Of a stretch of 64,000 nt of DNA, positions 9,733 through 20,518 are shown in pieces. The translations under genes and the position numbers were made by a program. The stretch comes from Salvelinus alpinus (Eukaryota > Chordata > Actinopteri > Salmoniformes > Salmonidae). The notes beneath the pieces were generated by a model. The model was given only the letters and a program-made list of their open reading frames with translations, was not told where the DNA came from and made no database searches. Location of the stretch: positions 21,482,038 through 21,546,037 of the forward strand of contig NC_092098.1 of assembly GCF_045679555.1 (NCBI RefSeq), given 5' to 3'. Positions within the stretch are counted from its first letter, which is position 1, and each line of letters opens with the position of its first letter.

Positions 9733-9842
9733 CAATGGAATGATATTCGCCTAGCCTGGAACACCTCTGAGTATTTTGGCATTGAAGTTATCTGTGTGCC
9801 TTACAACACAGTATGGCTCCCTGACATCGTCCTTGAGAACAA
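9733..9842 (+). CDS. chrne: chrne-like exon 4
   Basis: 110 bp encoding [20 protein letters not shown]..., ending [10 protein letters not shown]. This is the conserved loop-D/loop-A region with the WxPDxxLxN motif at the agonist-binding interface. It ends in phase 2 (AA|GTGAGC) and joins the next exon in frame. Confidence 0.88.
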
Positions 9843-10005
9843 GTGAGCCAGTAGAGGGCTTTCATCTTTTTCCTCATTCTGATTTCCCCCCCTTTTGTGG
9901 CTCTGTTTTGCTTTGTTTTGAGCAATGGACTCTTGAACTCTTCTCATCGCACCCTACCCTTTCCTTCCACCTCCTTTCTTCCCCTCCTCTCTTCCCCCTC
10001 TGCAG

Positions 10006-10258
10006 CATTGATGGCAAGTTTGATGTGGCCTACTATGCCAATGTGTTGATCTACTCCAGTGGCTACATGTACTGGCTGCCTCCAGCGATCTACCGCTGCA
10101 CGTGTGCCATAGAGATCACCTATTTCCCCTTTGACTACCAGAACTGCACCTTAGTCTTCAGGTCCCAGACATACAGTGCAAATGAGTTGGAAATCATATT
10201 GACGCAGAGACCAACAAGCCTATTGAGTGGGTGGACATTGATCCTGAGGCCTTCACTG
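10006..10258 (+). CDS. chrne: chrne-like Cys-loop exon with frameshift
   Basis: Begins [17 protein letters not shown] and carries the signature Cys-loop [15 protein letters not shown] followed by [15 protein letters not shown]. From about 10195 the homologous protein continues in a different frame ([20 protein letters not shown]), a net loss of one base mod 3 between 10186 and 10197. Translation without the shift runs into the next exon out of frame and stops at 14270-14272, before M1. The exon ends at ACT G|GTAATA. Confidence 0.88.
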
Positions 10259-10312
10259 GTAATACACACACTAATGTTGCAACGTCTTGTTTTTATGGTT
10301 TTCCAAATCAAA

Positions 10313-10430
10313 TCATATTTGTCACATGCGCCGAATACAACAGGTGTAGACCTTACCGTGAAATGCTTACTTACAAGCCCTTAACCAACAATGCAGTTAA
10401 GAAAATATTTACTAAATAAAGTACATTTAA
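10313..10430. repeat. Interspersed repeat in chrne intron
   Basis: Contains 'tgtcacatgcgccgaataca' followed by 'cttacaagcccttaaccaac', a combination seen in many salmonid-type introns. It ends in an AAATAAAG tail, like a retroposed 3' end. Confidence 0.6.
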
Positions 10431-10442
10431 AAAAAAATATAT

Positions 10443-11085
10443 ATGTTTGTGGTGGTTAATAGACGGTACTCTACCTCAGGCAAGCAATACCTCGAGACGA
10501 CCTTAATATTAGACATCGTGCACCAGCTGTTCTTGACAAAAAGACACACCCCCACCCCTTGTCTTACCGTACGAAGCTGTTCTGTCCTGCCTATGCATGG
10601 AAAACCCAGCCAACTGTATATTATCTGTGTCGTCGTTCAGCCACGACTCGGTGAAACATAAGATATTACAGTTTTTAATGTCCCAGTGGTAGGATAGTCT
10701 TGAACAGTTTATTTTCCAGTGATTGCACGTTGGCCAACAGAACGGATGGTATAGGCATGTTACCCACTCACCAATGAATTCTCATAAGGCACCCTGATCT
10801 GCGCCACCTGTATTTCCTTATTTTCTTCATGCAAATGACGAGGATTTGGGCCTTGTCCGGGAGTAGCATTATATCCTTCGCGTCAGACTCATTAAAGAAA
10901 AAATCTTTGTCTAGTTCGAGGTGAGTAATCGCTGTTCTGATATCCAGAAGCTCTTTTCGGTCATAAGAGATGGTAGCATCAACATTATGTACAAAATAAG
11001 TTACAAACAATGCAGAAAAACACACAAAATAGCACAATTGGTTCGGAGCCTGTAAAACGGCAGGCATCGCCTCTGGCGCCATTCT
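10443..11085 (-). mobile_element. LINE 5' fragment, minus strand
   Basis: A minus-strand frame from 11082 begins MAPEAMPAVLQAPNQLC and continues FVTYFVHNVDATISYDRKEL, which resembles the N-terminal region of fish LINE polyproteins. It decays by 10768. The more distal part (about 10500-10620) recurs at 53880-54010 in pld2 intron 18. Confidence 0.55.
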
Positions 11086-11189
11086 TTAAATAAATTATAT
11101 TTCAAAATCTACCTCCCTCTAATAGTTACCCACCACTACTCAGGTCCTGCATGTGTGACACAAATACTGAATATACAACTTTGTAGTTT

Positions 11190-12330
11190 CTCAAAATCAA
11201 TATGTACGACTCCAACACCATAAAGTTTGCTGAGGACATGACGGTGGTAGGGCTGATCACCGACGGCGATGAGGCTGCCTATAGGGAGAATGTCAGAGAC
11301 CTTGCAGTGTGGTGCCAGGACAACAACTTCTTCCTCAATGTCAGCAAGACAAAGAAGCTGATTGTGGACTACAGGAAAGGAGGTGCGAACACGTCCCCAT
11401 CCACATTGGGGCTGTAGAGGAGCGGGTTGAAAGCTTCAAGTTCCTCGTTGTCCACATCACTAAGGAATTATCATGGTCCACTCACCAACACAGTCGTGAA
11501 GAGGGCATGACAATGCCTCTTCCCCCTCAGGAGGCTGAAAAGATTTGGCATGGGCCCTCAGATCCTCAGTTCTACAGCTACACCATTGAATGGCTGCATC
11601 ACCGCTTGGTATGGTAACTGCTTGGCATCTGATCTCAAGGCACTACAGAAGTTAGTGCATATGGCCCAGTATATCACTGGGGCCAAGCTCCCTGCCATCC
11701 AGGACCTCTATACCAGGCGGTGTCAGAGGAAGGCCCAAAAAATTGTCAAAGACTCCTTCCAACCAAGCCGCAGACTGTTCTCTCTTCTACTGCATGACAA
11801 GCGGTACCAGTGCACCAAGTCTGGAACCAACAGGATCTAAACAGCTTCTAACCCCAAGCCATTAGACTGCTAATCAAATGGCTACCCTGACTACCTGCGT
11901 TGACCCTTTTTTGCACTCTCTCTCTTGCAGTGACTACGCACACATACTGGACTCTACCCACACACTAACCCATACTTACGCTGACATCCCAACACACACA
12001 CACACACACTGACGCAACACACATTCACACTCACCAAGTACGCTGCTGCTACTGTTTTATTTATCCTGTTGCCTAATCACTTTACCTATATGTACATAGC
12101 TTCCTCAATTACCCCATACCCCTGCACATCGACTCGGTACTGGTACTCCTTGTATAGAGCCATGTTATATTTACTCTTTATTGTTATTCACTGTGTATTT
12201 ATTCCCCATGTCACTTTGTATTTGACTTTTTTTTTCTTAATCTGAAGTACATTGTTGGAAAAGGACCTGTTAGCATTTCATTGTTAGTTGTGGTGGAATT
12301 ATTCTAATCAAAGAGACTTTTAGATTTCCT
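11190..12330 (+). mobile_element. LINE reverse-transcriptase 3' fragment
   Basis: Encodes the degenerate RT palm region KFAEDMTVVGLITDGDEAAY, then WCQDNNFFLNVSKTKKLIVD, followed in other frames by the thumb and C-terminal region typical of fish non-LTR retrotransposons. The catalytic F-ADD motif has become FAED, and at least two frame changes occur by 11617. Its orientation is opposite to the 10443-11085 fragment, so the two are separate insertions or a rearranged copy. The 3' part is AC-rich and T-rich UTR. Confidence 0.75.
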
Positions 12331-12934
12331 CAAAACAATTGAACTTTATTATTTAATGACTGCAGTAATGGAACGTTAACAATCACCCAATGGTGTAGTG
12401 TTAAAGCCCAAATAAACAGGATTCAGTTAGAACTATTTATAGTCTTCCTGAGTCCTTGTGACAAGGAACAGAAATGATACAAAGGTACATTGTGCTCTCA
12501 TGCAACAGACATCAAGATTTACATGGCACCAAATATCTGTCTCTAGTTCATTTACTACTTGTTTATACAGAAATACTAATGCAACCTAGAATACTAAATC
12601 CTTTCCTTAAATAAACTGGACATTGGTCCTCCCTGTTACCGATAAACAGGCACACAGACACTAATCATGGAATGCAGTCTTTAGGTTCTCACCAAGCCAT
12701 CGTAAATCTGTCAGAGTTAAATCTGAGGATTCTCTCTCTTCACGCAGACACATGAGAGTTCTAAGAACCCTATTCTGTTGCCTCTAGAAAAAACAGACGG
12801 TGTGAATGTTTTAATATAGGAATACATTCTAATATAAAAGTAATGTGATTAACATAATGTTGTAATTCTACGACATTGTCTAAACCTGTTGACAAAGCAT
12901 GTGACAAATAACATTTGATTTGATTAAATCAAAT
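12331..12934. other. Unrecognised intronic sequence
   Basis: AT-rich, with no exon, tRNA-like box or terminal repeat that I can support. The TCAAATCAAATC run at 12926-12941 marks the start of the next repeat. Confidence 0.4.
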
Positions 12935-14040
12935 CAAATCAAGTTTATTTTATATAGCCCTTCGTACATCAGCTAATATCTTGAAGTGCTGTACAGAAAC
13001 CCAGCCTAAAACCCCAAACAGCAAGCAATGCAGGTGTAGAAGCACGGTGGCTAGGAAAAACTCCCTAGAAAGGCCAAAACCTAGGAAGAAACCTAGAGAG
13101 GAACCAGGCTATGAGGGGTGGCCAGTCCTCTTCTGGCTGTGCCGGGTGGAGATTATAACAGAACTATGCCAAGATGTTCAAAATGTTCATAAGTGACAAG
13201 CATGGTCAAATAATAATCATGAATAATTTTCAGTTGGCTTTTCATAGCCGATCATTAAGAGTTGAAAATAGCAGGTCTGGGACAGGTGGCGGTTCCATAA
13301 CCGCAGGCAGAACAGTTGAAACTGGAATAGCAGCAAGGCCAGGTGGACTGGGGACAGCAAGGAGTCATCATGCCCGGTAGTCCTGACGTATGGTCCTAGG
13401 GCTCAGGTCCTCCGAGAGAGAGAAAGAAAGAGAGAAGGAGAGAATTAGAGAGAGCCAAGATTTTCAAAATGTTCATAAATGACAAGCATGGTCAAATAAT
13501 AATCAGGAATAAATTTCAGTTGGCTTTTCATAGCCGATCATTAAGAGTTGAAAACAGCAGGTCTGGGACAGGTAGGGGTTCCATAACCGCAGGCAGAACA
13601 GCTGAAACTGGAATAGCAGCAAGGCCAGGCGGACTGGGGACAGCAAGGAGTCATCATGCCCGGTTTGCCGTGACGTATGGTCCTAGGGCTCAGGTCCTCC
13701 GAGAGAGAGAAAGAAAGAGAGAAGGAGAGAATTAGAGAGAGCCAAGATTTTCAAAATGTTCATAAATGACAAGCATGGTCAAATAATAATCAGGAATAAA
13801 TATCAGTTGGCTTTTCATAGCCGATCATTAAGAGTTGAAAACAGCAAGTCTGGGACAGGTAGGGGTTCCATAACCGCAGGCAGAACAGCTGAAACTGGAA
13901 TAGCAGCAAGGCCAGGCGGACTGGGGACAGCAAGGAGTCATCATGCCCGGTTTGCCGTGACGTATGGTCCTAGGGCTCAGGTTCTCCGAGAGAGAGAAAG
14001 AAAGAGAGAACGAGAGAATTAGAGAGAGCATACTTAAATT
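12935..14040 (+). repeat. Repeat containing a 287-bp tandem array (3 units)
   Basis: A lead segment (12935-13167, with 'gtttattttatatagccctt') is followed by three near-identical units at 13168-13453, 13454-13740 and 13741-about 14027. The last two are nearly identical; the first differs by several substitutions and a short indel. Each unit ends in a purine-rich GAGAGAGAGAAAGAAAG tract. Open frames in the units are chance frames, since 287 is not a multiple of three. Confidence 0.9.
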
Positions 14041-14251
14041 CACATAGGACACTGGATAAGATAGGAGAAGTACTCCAGAAGTACTCCAGGTATAACCAAC
14101 TGACCCTAGCCCCCCGACACATAAACTACTGCAGCATAAATACTGGAGGCTGATTAACAGCTATCTGTAAACAATTTACAACCCATCAACAGGTCAAATC
14201 CTAATGAAATGGCTTCTATTGATCCCAGTGTGTCTGTTTCCACCCTGTTAG

Positions 14252-14446
14252 AGAACGGTGAGTGGGCCATAAAGCCCCGGCCAGCCAGGAAGCTGATCAA
14301 CTCACGCTACACTCCTGATGACCTGGAGTACCAGGAGATCTCCTTCAACCTGGTCATCCAGAGAAAACCTCTATTCTACATCATCATCCTGCCCTGCTCA
14401 CTCATCTCCTCCCTGGTCGTCCTGGCCTACTTCTTACCTGCACAGG
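14252..14446 (+). CDS. chrne: chrne-like exon with M1
   Basis: 195 bp. Read in phase 2 from the acceptor it gives [20 protein letters not shown], then [20 protein letters not shown] and [15 protein letters not shown]. This is the pre-M1 region with the RRKPLFY-like motif and the M1 helix with its conserved Pro-Cys. It ends CAG G|GTAGGT. In the frame forced by the upstream shift, TAA is met at 14270. Confidence 0.9.
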
Positions 14447-14469
14447 GTAGGTTGCAACACTGCTGCTGA

Positions 14470-15525
14470 TTGGTCAGTGGTGTAACTTAAGGATACAGGA
14501 AGATGATACAGTATGCCATCAACAACTGATGTTAACAGATGTCTGTTAGTGTTGTTTCATATATTGACTATTAAATCAAATTATTTATATTTAAAGCAGC
14601 TATCAACAGTTGAAACAATAACAAAGTGTCCTCCCTGCCCCCATTTCAGTAAAAAGCTGAGGGATGGGGCTAGAGAAATATAACCACTCAAATTCATAAA
14701 AGAGAGCTATGGATGCAAGGATTGACCATCCATGATATCAGAATTATAATTTTTAATTTTCTGAGGTTATGTAGTGTTTTACATTTACTTTGTTTACAAA
14801 CATTGAAGTAAAACAAGTTTATATTTTGGATTCTGATGGGGTACGAATGCTTATGAGGCATTAATAAGTTATATTCTTCAAGAATCAATGGGTACATATC
14901 ATTAATTTATGAGTCCACAAATGGATGTAGCAACTCCAGATTGCCCCTTTATGCTCTAACATAGATTTCATGGTTTTGAGTTTCAAACTAGAGAATGCAC
15001 TGTATGTTGTCGGATTTAAGTTGGATTCTGTTTGCCTGCGCAAGACAAGATCAATAGGGATCTGCATTCCAACTAAAACACTTGGAAGCACTCTCACGTT
15101 ACGTCTGGAATTGCTCGAGTATATTACAGGGATCATCAACTAGATTCAGCCGCGGGCCTTTTCTTCTGGAGCGGATGGTCAGGGGGCCGGAACATTATTA
15201 CTAATCATTTGTAGACTACAAGAAACCCAAACAGATAATGTGACTAAAACATAACTTCAAACCTTGCTTAGGCATTTGTTTACGATCACATCTCTTTATT
15301 ATGCTTGGGAATAGGCCTACTTGGGATCAGATTTCCAAAATGTTTATCACTTGGAGCTGATTTGGAGCTGGAGCTGTCCAACAACAAAAATCTTTTTTTT
15401 GCTCAGAAAACTTGGTGGGCCAAATAAAACCATCTGTATATTATGTCTGTTGTCGTCTATGATGATTATGGGAAAAGCACTGCACTCCCGTCTACCCCTC
15501 TGATTCTCTGTTGTCCCCTTCATAG
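14470..15525. repeat. Intron with copy 1 of a dispersed repeat (15126-15430)
   Basis: 14470-15125 shows nothing recognisable. 15126-15430 ('gggatcatcaactagattca') is homologous to 26755-27085, and in reverse to 62050-62230. The shared core is 'cttcaaaccttgcttaggca', with 'cgatcaca' and 'cagatttccaaa' blocks. It has no coding content and no clear terminal repeat. Confidence 0.7.
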
Positions 15526-15640
15526 CTGGGGGACAGAAGTTGACTGTGTCCATCTCTGTCCTGCTGGCTCAGACTGTCTTCCTATTTCTTATTGCTCAGA
15601 AGGTCCCTGAGACATCGCTCAATGTCCCACTCATTGGCAA
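15526..15640 (+). CDS. chrne: chrne-like exon with M2
   Basis: 115 bp encoding [20 protein letters not shown] followed by [18 protein letters not shown]. This is the pore-lining M2 helix with its conserved hydrophobic gate leucine and the M2-M3 loop. The G|CT and AA|G phases match both neighbours. Confidence 0.92.
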
Positions 15641-15855
15641 GTGAGTTAGAATGTACCTGGGTGTGTTTGTATGATGATTCTGTGTGAGAGACTCCATATA
15701 ATAGTCACTGCATTCCTTTCTCAACTTCAAATTTGTGCCCTCTAATGGGATTCTTCTTCAGTCTCTTTCTTACTGCCTTCCTCCATACATTTCTGTTACT
15801 CCATAAGAGAGCCAAATCCCCTCTCCATCAACATCGGTCTGTTCTTCTCTTCCAG

Positions 15856-15958
15856 GTACCTGATCTTTGTCATGTCTGTGACCACGCTCATCGCCACCAA
15901 CCAAATCGTGGTGCTCAACATCTCCCTCCGCAGTCCCAAAACCCACACCATCAAGCAG
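15856..15958 (+). CDS. chrne: chrne-like exon with M3
   Basis: 103 bp encoding KYLIFVMSVTTLIATNQIVV followed by LNISLRSPKTHTIKQ. This is the M3 helix and the conserved NxSxRxPxTH junction. It ends in phase 0, whereas the next recognisable exon needs a preceding base in phase 1, so an exon is missing between them. Confidence 0.9.
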
Positions 15959-16098
15959 GTATGTATACATTGAAAAGCAAAATGATTTGTTTAACCACAA
16001 ATGGGTGCTAAGTGGCCTTAAAAAAATCCAGGTCCAGTACTTGTGTGGGTTTGAAAGTTAAATACTTTATTGCATAGGCCAAGTCATGACTAAAATAT

Positions 16099-17340
16099 AG
16101 TGCATTCTGAAAGTATTCAGACCCCATAACTTTTTCCACATTATACATTTATGGATTTTCCCCACAATGACAAAGCAAAACAGGTTTTTAGATTTCTTTG
16201 CCAATTTATTAAAAATAAAAACAGAAATACCTGATTTACATAAGTATTCAGACCCTTTGCTATCAGACTCGAAATTGAGCTCAGGTGCATCCTGTTTCCA
16301 TTGACCATTTGGAAAGGCATACACCTTTCTATATAAGATCCGTATAGCTCCGAGACAGAATTGTGTTGAGGCACAGACCTGGGGAAGGGTACCAAAAAAT
16401 GGCTGCAGCATTGAAGAACACAGTGGCCTCCATCATTCTTAAATGGAAGAAGTTTGAAACCACCAAGACTTTTCCTACAGCTGGCCGCCCGGCCAAACTG
16501 AGCAATCCGGGGAGAAGGGCCTTGGTCAGGGAGGTGACTGCGAATCTGATGGTCACTCTGACAGAGCTCTGTGGAGATGGGAGAACCTTTCAGAAGGGCA
16601 ACCATCTCTGCAGCACTCCACCAATCAGGCCTTTATGGTAGAGTGGCCAGACGGACACCACTCCTCAGTAAAAGGCACATGACAGCCCGCTTGGAGTTTG
16701 CCAAAAGGCACCTAAAGGACTCTCAGAACATGAGAAACAAGATTATCTGGTCTGATGAAACCAAGATTGAACTCTTTGGCATGAATGCCAAGCATCACGT
16801 CTGGAGGAAACCTGGCACCATCCCTACGGTGAAGCATGATAGTGGCAGCATCATGCTGTGAGGATGCTTTTCAGCGGCAGGGACTGGGAGACCAGTCAGG
16901 ATCGAGGGAAAGATGAATGGAGCAAAGTACAGAGATCCTTAATGAAAACCTGCTCCAGAGTGCTCAGAACCTCAGACTGGGGTGAAGGTTCACCTTCCAA
17001 CATGACAACGACCCTAAGCACACAGCCAAGGCAACGCAGGAGTGGCTTCGGGACAAGTCTCTGAATGTACATGATTGGCCCAGCCAGAGCCCGGACTTGA
17101 ACCTGATCGAACATCTCTAGAGAGACCTGAAAATAGCTGTACAGCGACGCTCCCCATCCAACCTGACGAGCTTTCGAGGATCTGCAGAGAAGAATGGGAG
17201 AAACTACCCAAGTAAAGGTGTACCAATCTTGTAGTTTCAACCTACAAGAAGACTCAAGGTTGTAATCGCTGCCAAAGGGGCTTCAAAGAACTAAAGGGTC
17301 TGAATACTTATGTAAATATGATATTTCCGTTTTTTTTTTG
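16099..17340 (+). mobile_element. Decayed Tc1-like element in chrne intron
   Basis: Left terminus GTGCATTCTGAAAGTATTCA is intact. Transposase fragments read GEGYQKMAAALKNTVASIIL (helix-turn-helix region) and [13 protein letters not shown] (first catalytic Asp), but stop codons and frameshifts break the frame repeatedly. The right end reaches 'agggtctgaatactta' and is then lost in another repeat at about 17340. It lies where the missing M3-loop exon would be expected. Confidence 0.9.
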
Positions 17341-17760
17341 TCTAAAAATCTGTTTAAGGAAATGAAAAGCTGTTAAAACGACCCAACATGTTTTTGATAA
17401 AATATGCATCCAAGCAGAAATGAAATCTTATGTGGTTGAAATACTATCAGCTTTGATGATGCTTATAAAGATAGCACCTTTACAGACTGTTCTGGTCCTT
17501 CTATTTATTTTCAACTCCATTTCACAGCTTTTCTCTTACTGAATTAAACTTTGATATTGTCCTTTTTGCCTCAGTGCATCAATGTTAACTTTTTCTGCCT
17601 AAATTCCCAAAAGCATTTGGCAATTGCCGTGTATTTAGCACGCTACAGTTAGGCCCTAAAGCTTAGGCTAAATACTAACGTCAGATAGAAAAACCTCAGT
17701 GTAGCCTATAGATATGAATTGCACAAGAATTATACTTTTTTTTAACGCCTTCTTTTCTCT
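17340..17760 (+). repeat. Dispersed repeat, copy 1
   Basis: Shares blocks with 18888-19410, including 'acgacccaacatgttt', 'ttgaaatactatcagctttgatg' in part, 'cagttaggccctaaag' and 'attgcacaagaattatac'. It is probably one transposon family present twice, flanking the 17865-18029 exon. Confidence 0.75.
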
Positions 17761-17864
17761 TTATTCAATACTATAACGATCCGATATGACATAAGATCCT
17801 ACTTTGTCAGAATGAATATTAGACTTTTTTGTTGCCTATTCCACCTTTCCTCTCCCCTGTTTAG

Positions 17865-18029
17865 CCCCTCTGGTGGATAATGCAGAGGCGGAAGTGAACA
17901 GAGTGAGGGAGCGACGGCGTAGCTCGTTCGGCCTGATGCAGAGAGCGGAGGAGTATGTGCTGAAACAACCACGCAGCGAGATGATGTTTGACAAACAGAG
18001 AGAGAGAGGCACGGTCTCACGATCATTTG
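17865..18029 (+). CDS. chrne: chrne-like exon, M3-M4 loop part 1
   Basis: 165 bp between a pyrimidine-rich TTTAG acceptor and a GTAAGA donor. In phase it encodes PLVDNAEAEVNRVRERRRSS, then FGLMQRAEEYVLKQPRSEMM and FDKQRERGTVSRSF. The RRxSSxGLxxRAEE...KPRSE pattern is diagnostic of the epsilon subunit's cytoplasmic loop. The frame is open throughout. Confidence 0.88.
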
Positions 18030-18379
18030 GTAAGATTAGAGATACCGGTAGGGAGGGAAGGAAGGTTAGCGCATGGGGGGGTATACAACATTTGTTTTGG
18101 TGTTATGGAACCCAGAAACAGTTGTGCCAAACAACATTTGAGACAGGCACGTACACAGATAGGGCTCTACCTGTACAGAGCACATGCCCCTTTGCCCTTC
18201 CAGTCTCCAAAGTTCCTTTTTCAGTGGTGGAATAATCTCCCCCCAAATGTTTCTTTTTGAACCTACTGTCAGCAAGTCCTCATTAAATGATAATCTATGC
18301 TTCAGAACCAACAAGTTGCGCATCTTAATTGTTGACCAATTGACCATCGACGTTGGAGCATAAAGAAGGTCATGCTAGT

Positions 18380-19530
18380 GGTGCACGGGTCAGCTGTTTG
18401 TTCACCGGCACCCGCCCGCAATTGCTAATAACACATCTGCAACCACCCAACTATGTGTAATAAAGTGGAAATCTGAGAACCGACCCTAACCCGCAAATAT
18501 AGAAAATGCATGGTAGGCTAGAGATGGCAGAATTTTTTTGGGGAAGATCTTTTTGCCTGATTTTAGATATGTTTCTGCTTATAATTTCCAACATTATGGT
18601 AGGCTATTTGTTAGTCAACTTGTCTATAGTTAGATACAGGTGGCTTCTCTTCTGTCATTATGTTGCCCGAAGAGTAAATAAACCCTTACTCAGCAGAATG
18701 TTATAAATGGATAGAATGAATGCTTCAATCTAGTTGACTTCGGTAAAGTTCTCTCTGTCATCTCTGCTTCTTTCGTGGAGCAAAGAAGTTTAGAGATCGG
18801 GGAGAAAATGCAATAACTCAAAAATCTGGAAAGATTTTCTGTGCAACATTTCCTTATGACATCAGTTTATCCGGTTGTAAGGGAAGCTGTGAAAACGACC
18901 CAACATGTTTCTGATAAGATTTCAGTTCGGCTTGGATGCATATTTTGTGGTTGAAATACTATCAGCTTTTATGATGCTGATAAAGATAGGTACTGTTTAG
19001 AGGTGCTAACTGTGCATTGGCATTCTCTCAAGATGACAAAAATCATATTTCTCCACTCCTGTTCAAAATTTTGCCGACATAATTTTACTGCAAGAAATGC
19101 TTAATTCTCCAGGAGTTACTATTAAGGCTATGTGAGAGGTTATAGACCTACAGTCAGTGCCCAGATTTCAGTTTCCATTTAACCCTTCTGAACAGTAGGC
19201 TACAGTTCCCTCAATATTAACTTTTTCTGCCCGTTCCAAAATGCATTTGGCGATTGGCGTGTTGGCTATTTGGCGCGTGTACAGTTAGGCCCTAAAGTTT
19301 AGGCTTATGCACTAATGCAGATAGCCTAAAATAATGAAAGAAAAACCTCAATGTAGCTTAAGATGTATACATTGCACAAGAATTATACATTTATGGATTT
19401 TTTAAGGTATTGTCTTTATTCAACCCGCCCGCCACCAACCCGCCCTTCATCCACACAATATTTCATGACCCTCAACCCGTCCGCCCTGCGGATATAACCA
19501 CGGGGACTGCGATGTATGAGTCACTAGGGC
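18380..19530 (+). repeat. Dispersed repeat, copy 2, with CCCGCC-rich ends
   Basis: Starts near 'gtgcacgggtcagctg' with 'cacccgcccgcaattgc' and ends with 'caacccgcccgccaccaacc' and 'cctgcggatataacc'. The interior matches 17340-17760. Complementary GGGT/ACCC-rich ends suggest a DNA transposon, but I could not fix exact termini or a target duplication. Confidence 0.65.
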
Positions 19531-20348
19531 ACGCATATCCAGATTAGTGACCAGAAATAACTTGTTTCAAGCCTACATTCATCATCCATATAAAATACAG
19601 TTTCACAATCTACTACTGACTTATCTTTGCCAGAACAATTGTCTACCTGGCGATTTGATTGATCATTTTCATATTTCAGATAGGCCTAATGTGGGTGGCT
19701 ACTGGCTATATGTCTAAAGATAAGCAGCTGTAACATCGCACTGCCATCAATATTATGGGACAAAGATGTAACATATTCTGGCGAAATTCTTACGATATTT
19801 GTGAGGAAGAACAGGGCTATCCGGCTGGCAATGAGCGCTTTGCAGACAGGCATGATAGTGGCCACAAATAGAGTTGGGTTGGATATAGTAATGGTAGGCT
19901 ACAATCTTCTATTTTGACTGGTATTGTGTTGGTCATTGTTAATAAGAATTTGAGTTCAAAATAGTTTAGAAAAATAATTTACTAATCAGATTGTTCTGCT
20001 TTCCCTTCTTGTAATAATTGCTCAACGAATCTGTGACCGCGGCTGCAGGAACCATTTTTTTGGGGTGCCCTTTTTTTGTTGATGAGCACATGCCCCCCCC
20101 CCCCCAAAAGGTCTGCGGACAGCCCTGCTTTGAGATGTAGTAGTAAGTAGTTATGTATATTATCCAGCAAGCCACTTTTTTAAATAGATGTCTGGGTTAA
20201 TTTGAATTGGTTTTAAAAAGCATTTGGTTGTATTTGTTCTTGTAAATAAGTATCACAATCAATAGGAAAAGGAGAGAGGATAAAGATTCGCACTGTGGTC
20301 CATCACCAGCATATGTGTAGGTGACTGTATGTCTCTGTTACCCTCTAG
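19531..20348. other. chrne intron, nothing recognised
   Basis: AT-rich sequence with a C10-11 homopolymer run at about 20094-20105. No exon or repeat family identified. Confidence 0.45.
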
Positions 20349-20482
20349 TGGATGGCATTGATGTGAGCACCACAGCCAGCCTGTTCAAGAGCCTCGCCCA
20401 AGCTGCTCCTGAGATCAAGGAATGTGTGGATGCCTGTAACTTTATCGCTGAGAGCACAAAGCAAGCAAATGACATTGGATCA
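20349..20482 (+). CDS. chrne: chrne-like exon, M3-M4 loop part 2 (amphipathic helix)
   Basis: 134 bp encoding VDGIDVSTTASLFKSLAQAA, then PEIKECVDACNFIAESTKQA and NDIGS. This is the conserved pre-M4 MA helix, and the CVDA-NFxAEST core matches epsilon. It ends in phase 0 at GTAAGT. The M4 exon that should follow is not seen in 20483-28500. Confidence 0.9.
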
Positions 20483-20518
20483 GTAAGTATTGCTTTTATT
20501 CTGGGGATGTAGGTCAGG

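Larger units (their letters stand above)
9035..20482 (+). pseudogene. chrne: chrne-like acetylcholine receptor epsilon subunit, decayed
   Basis: Muscle nicotinic receptor epsilon is one of five subunits of the cation channel at the neuromuscular junction. Recognisable exons: 9035-9168, 9487-9531/2, 9733-9842, 10006-10258, 14252-14446, 15526-15640, 15856-15958, 17865-18029, 20349-20482. They cover the extracellular domain, Cys-loop, M1, M2, M3 and part of the M3-M4 loop. The loop (RRSSFGLMQRAEEYVLKQPR, then CVDACNFIAEST) is epsilon-type rather than gamma or delta. Missing: the signal-peptide exon, the exon linking M3 to the loop (phases at 15958 and 17865 do not join), and M4. A net -1 shift at about 10186-10197 would bring a stop at 14270. 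The pld2 neighbour 8 kb downstream matches human 17p13.2. An intact Ss4R duplicate elsewhere is likely; assembly error is the alternative. Confidence 0.8.

Noticed and set aside
13469-14022. Two matching 88-codon frames
   Set aside because: They are tandem units of a 287-bp repeat; the period is not divisible by three and the purine tract supplies the low-complexity ends.
12935-14027. Possible CRISPR-like array
   Set aside because: Units are 287 bp without spacer/repeat alternation, in vertebrate DNA; it is an ordinary tandem repeat.
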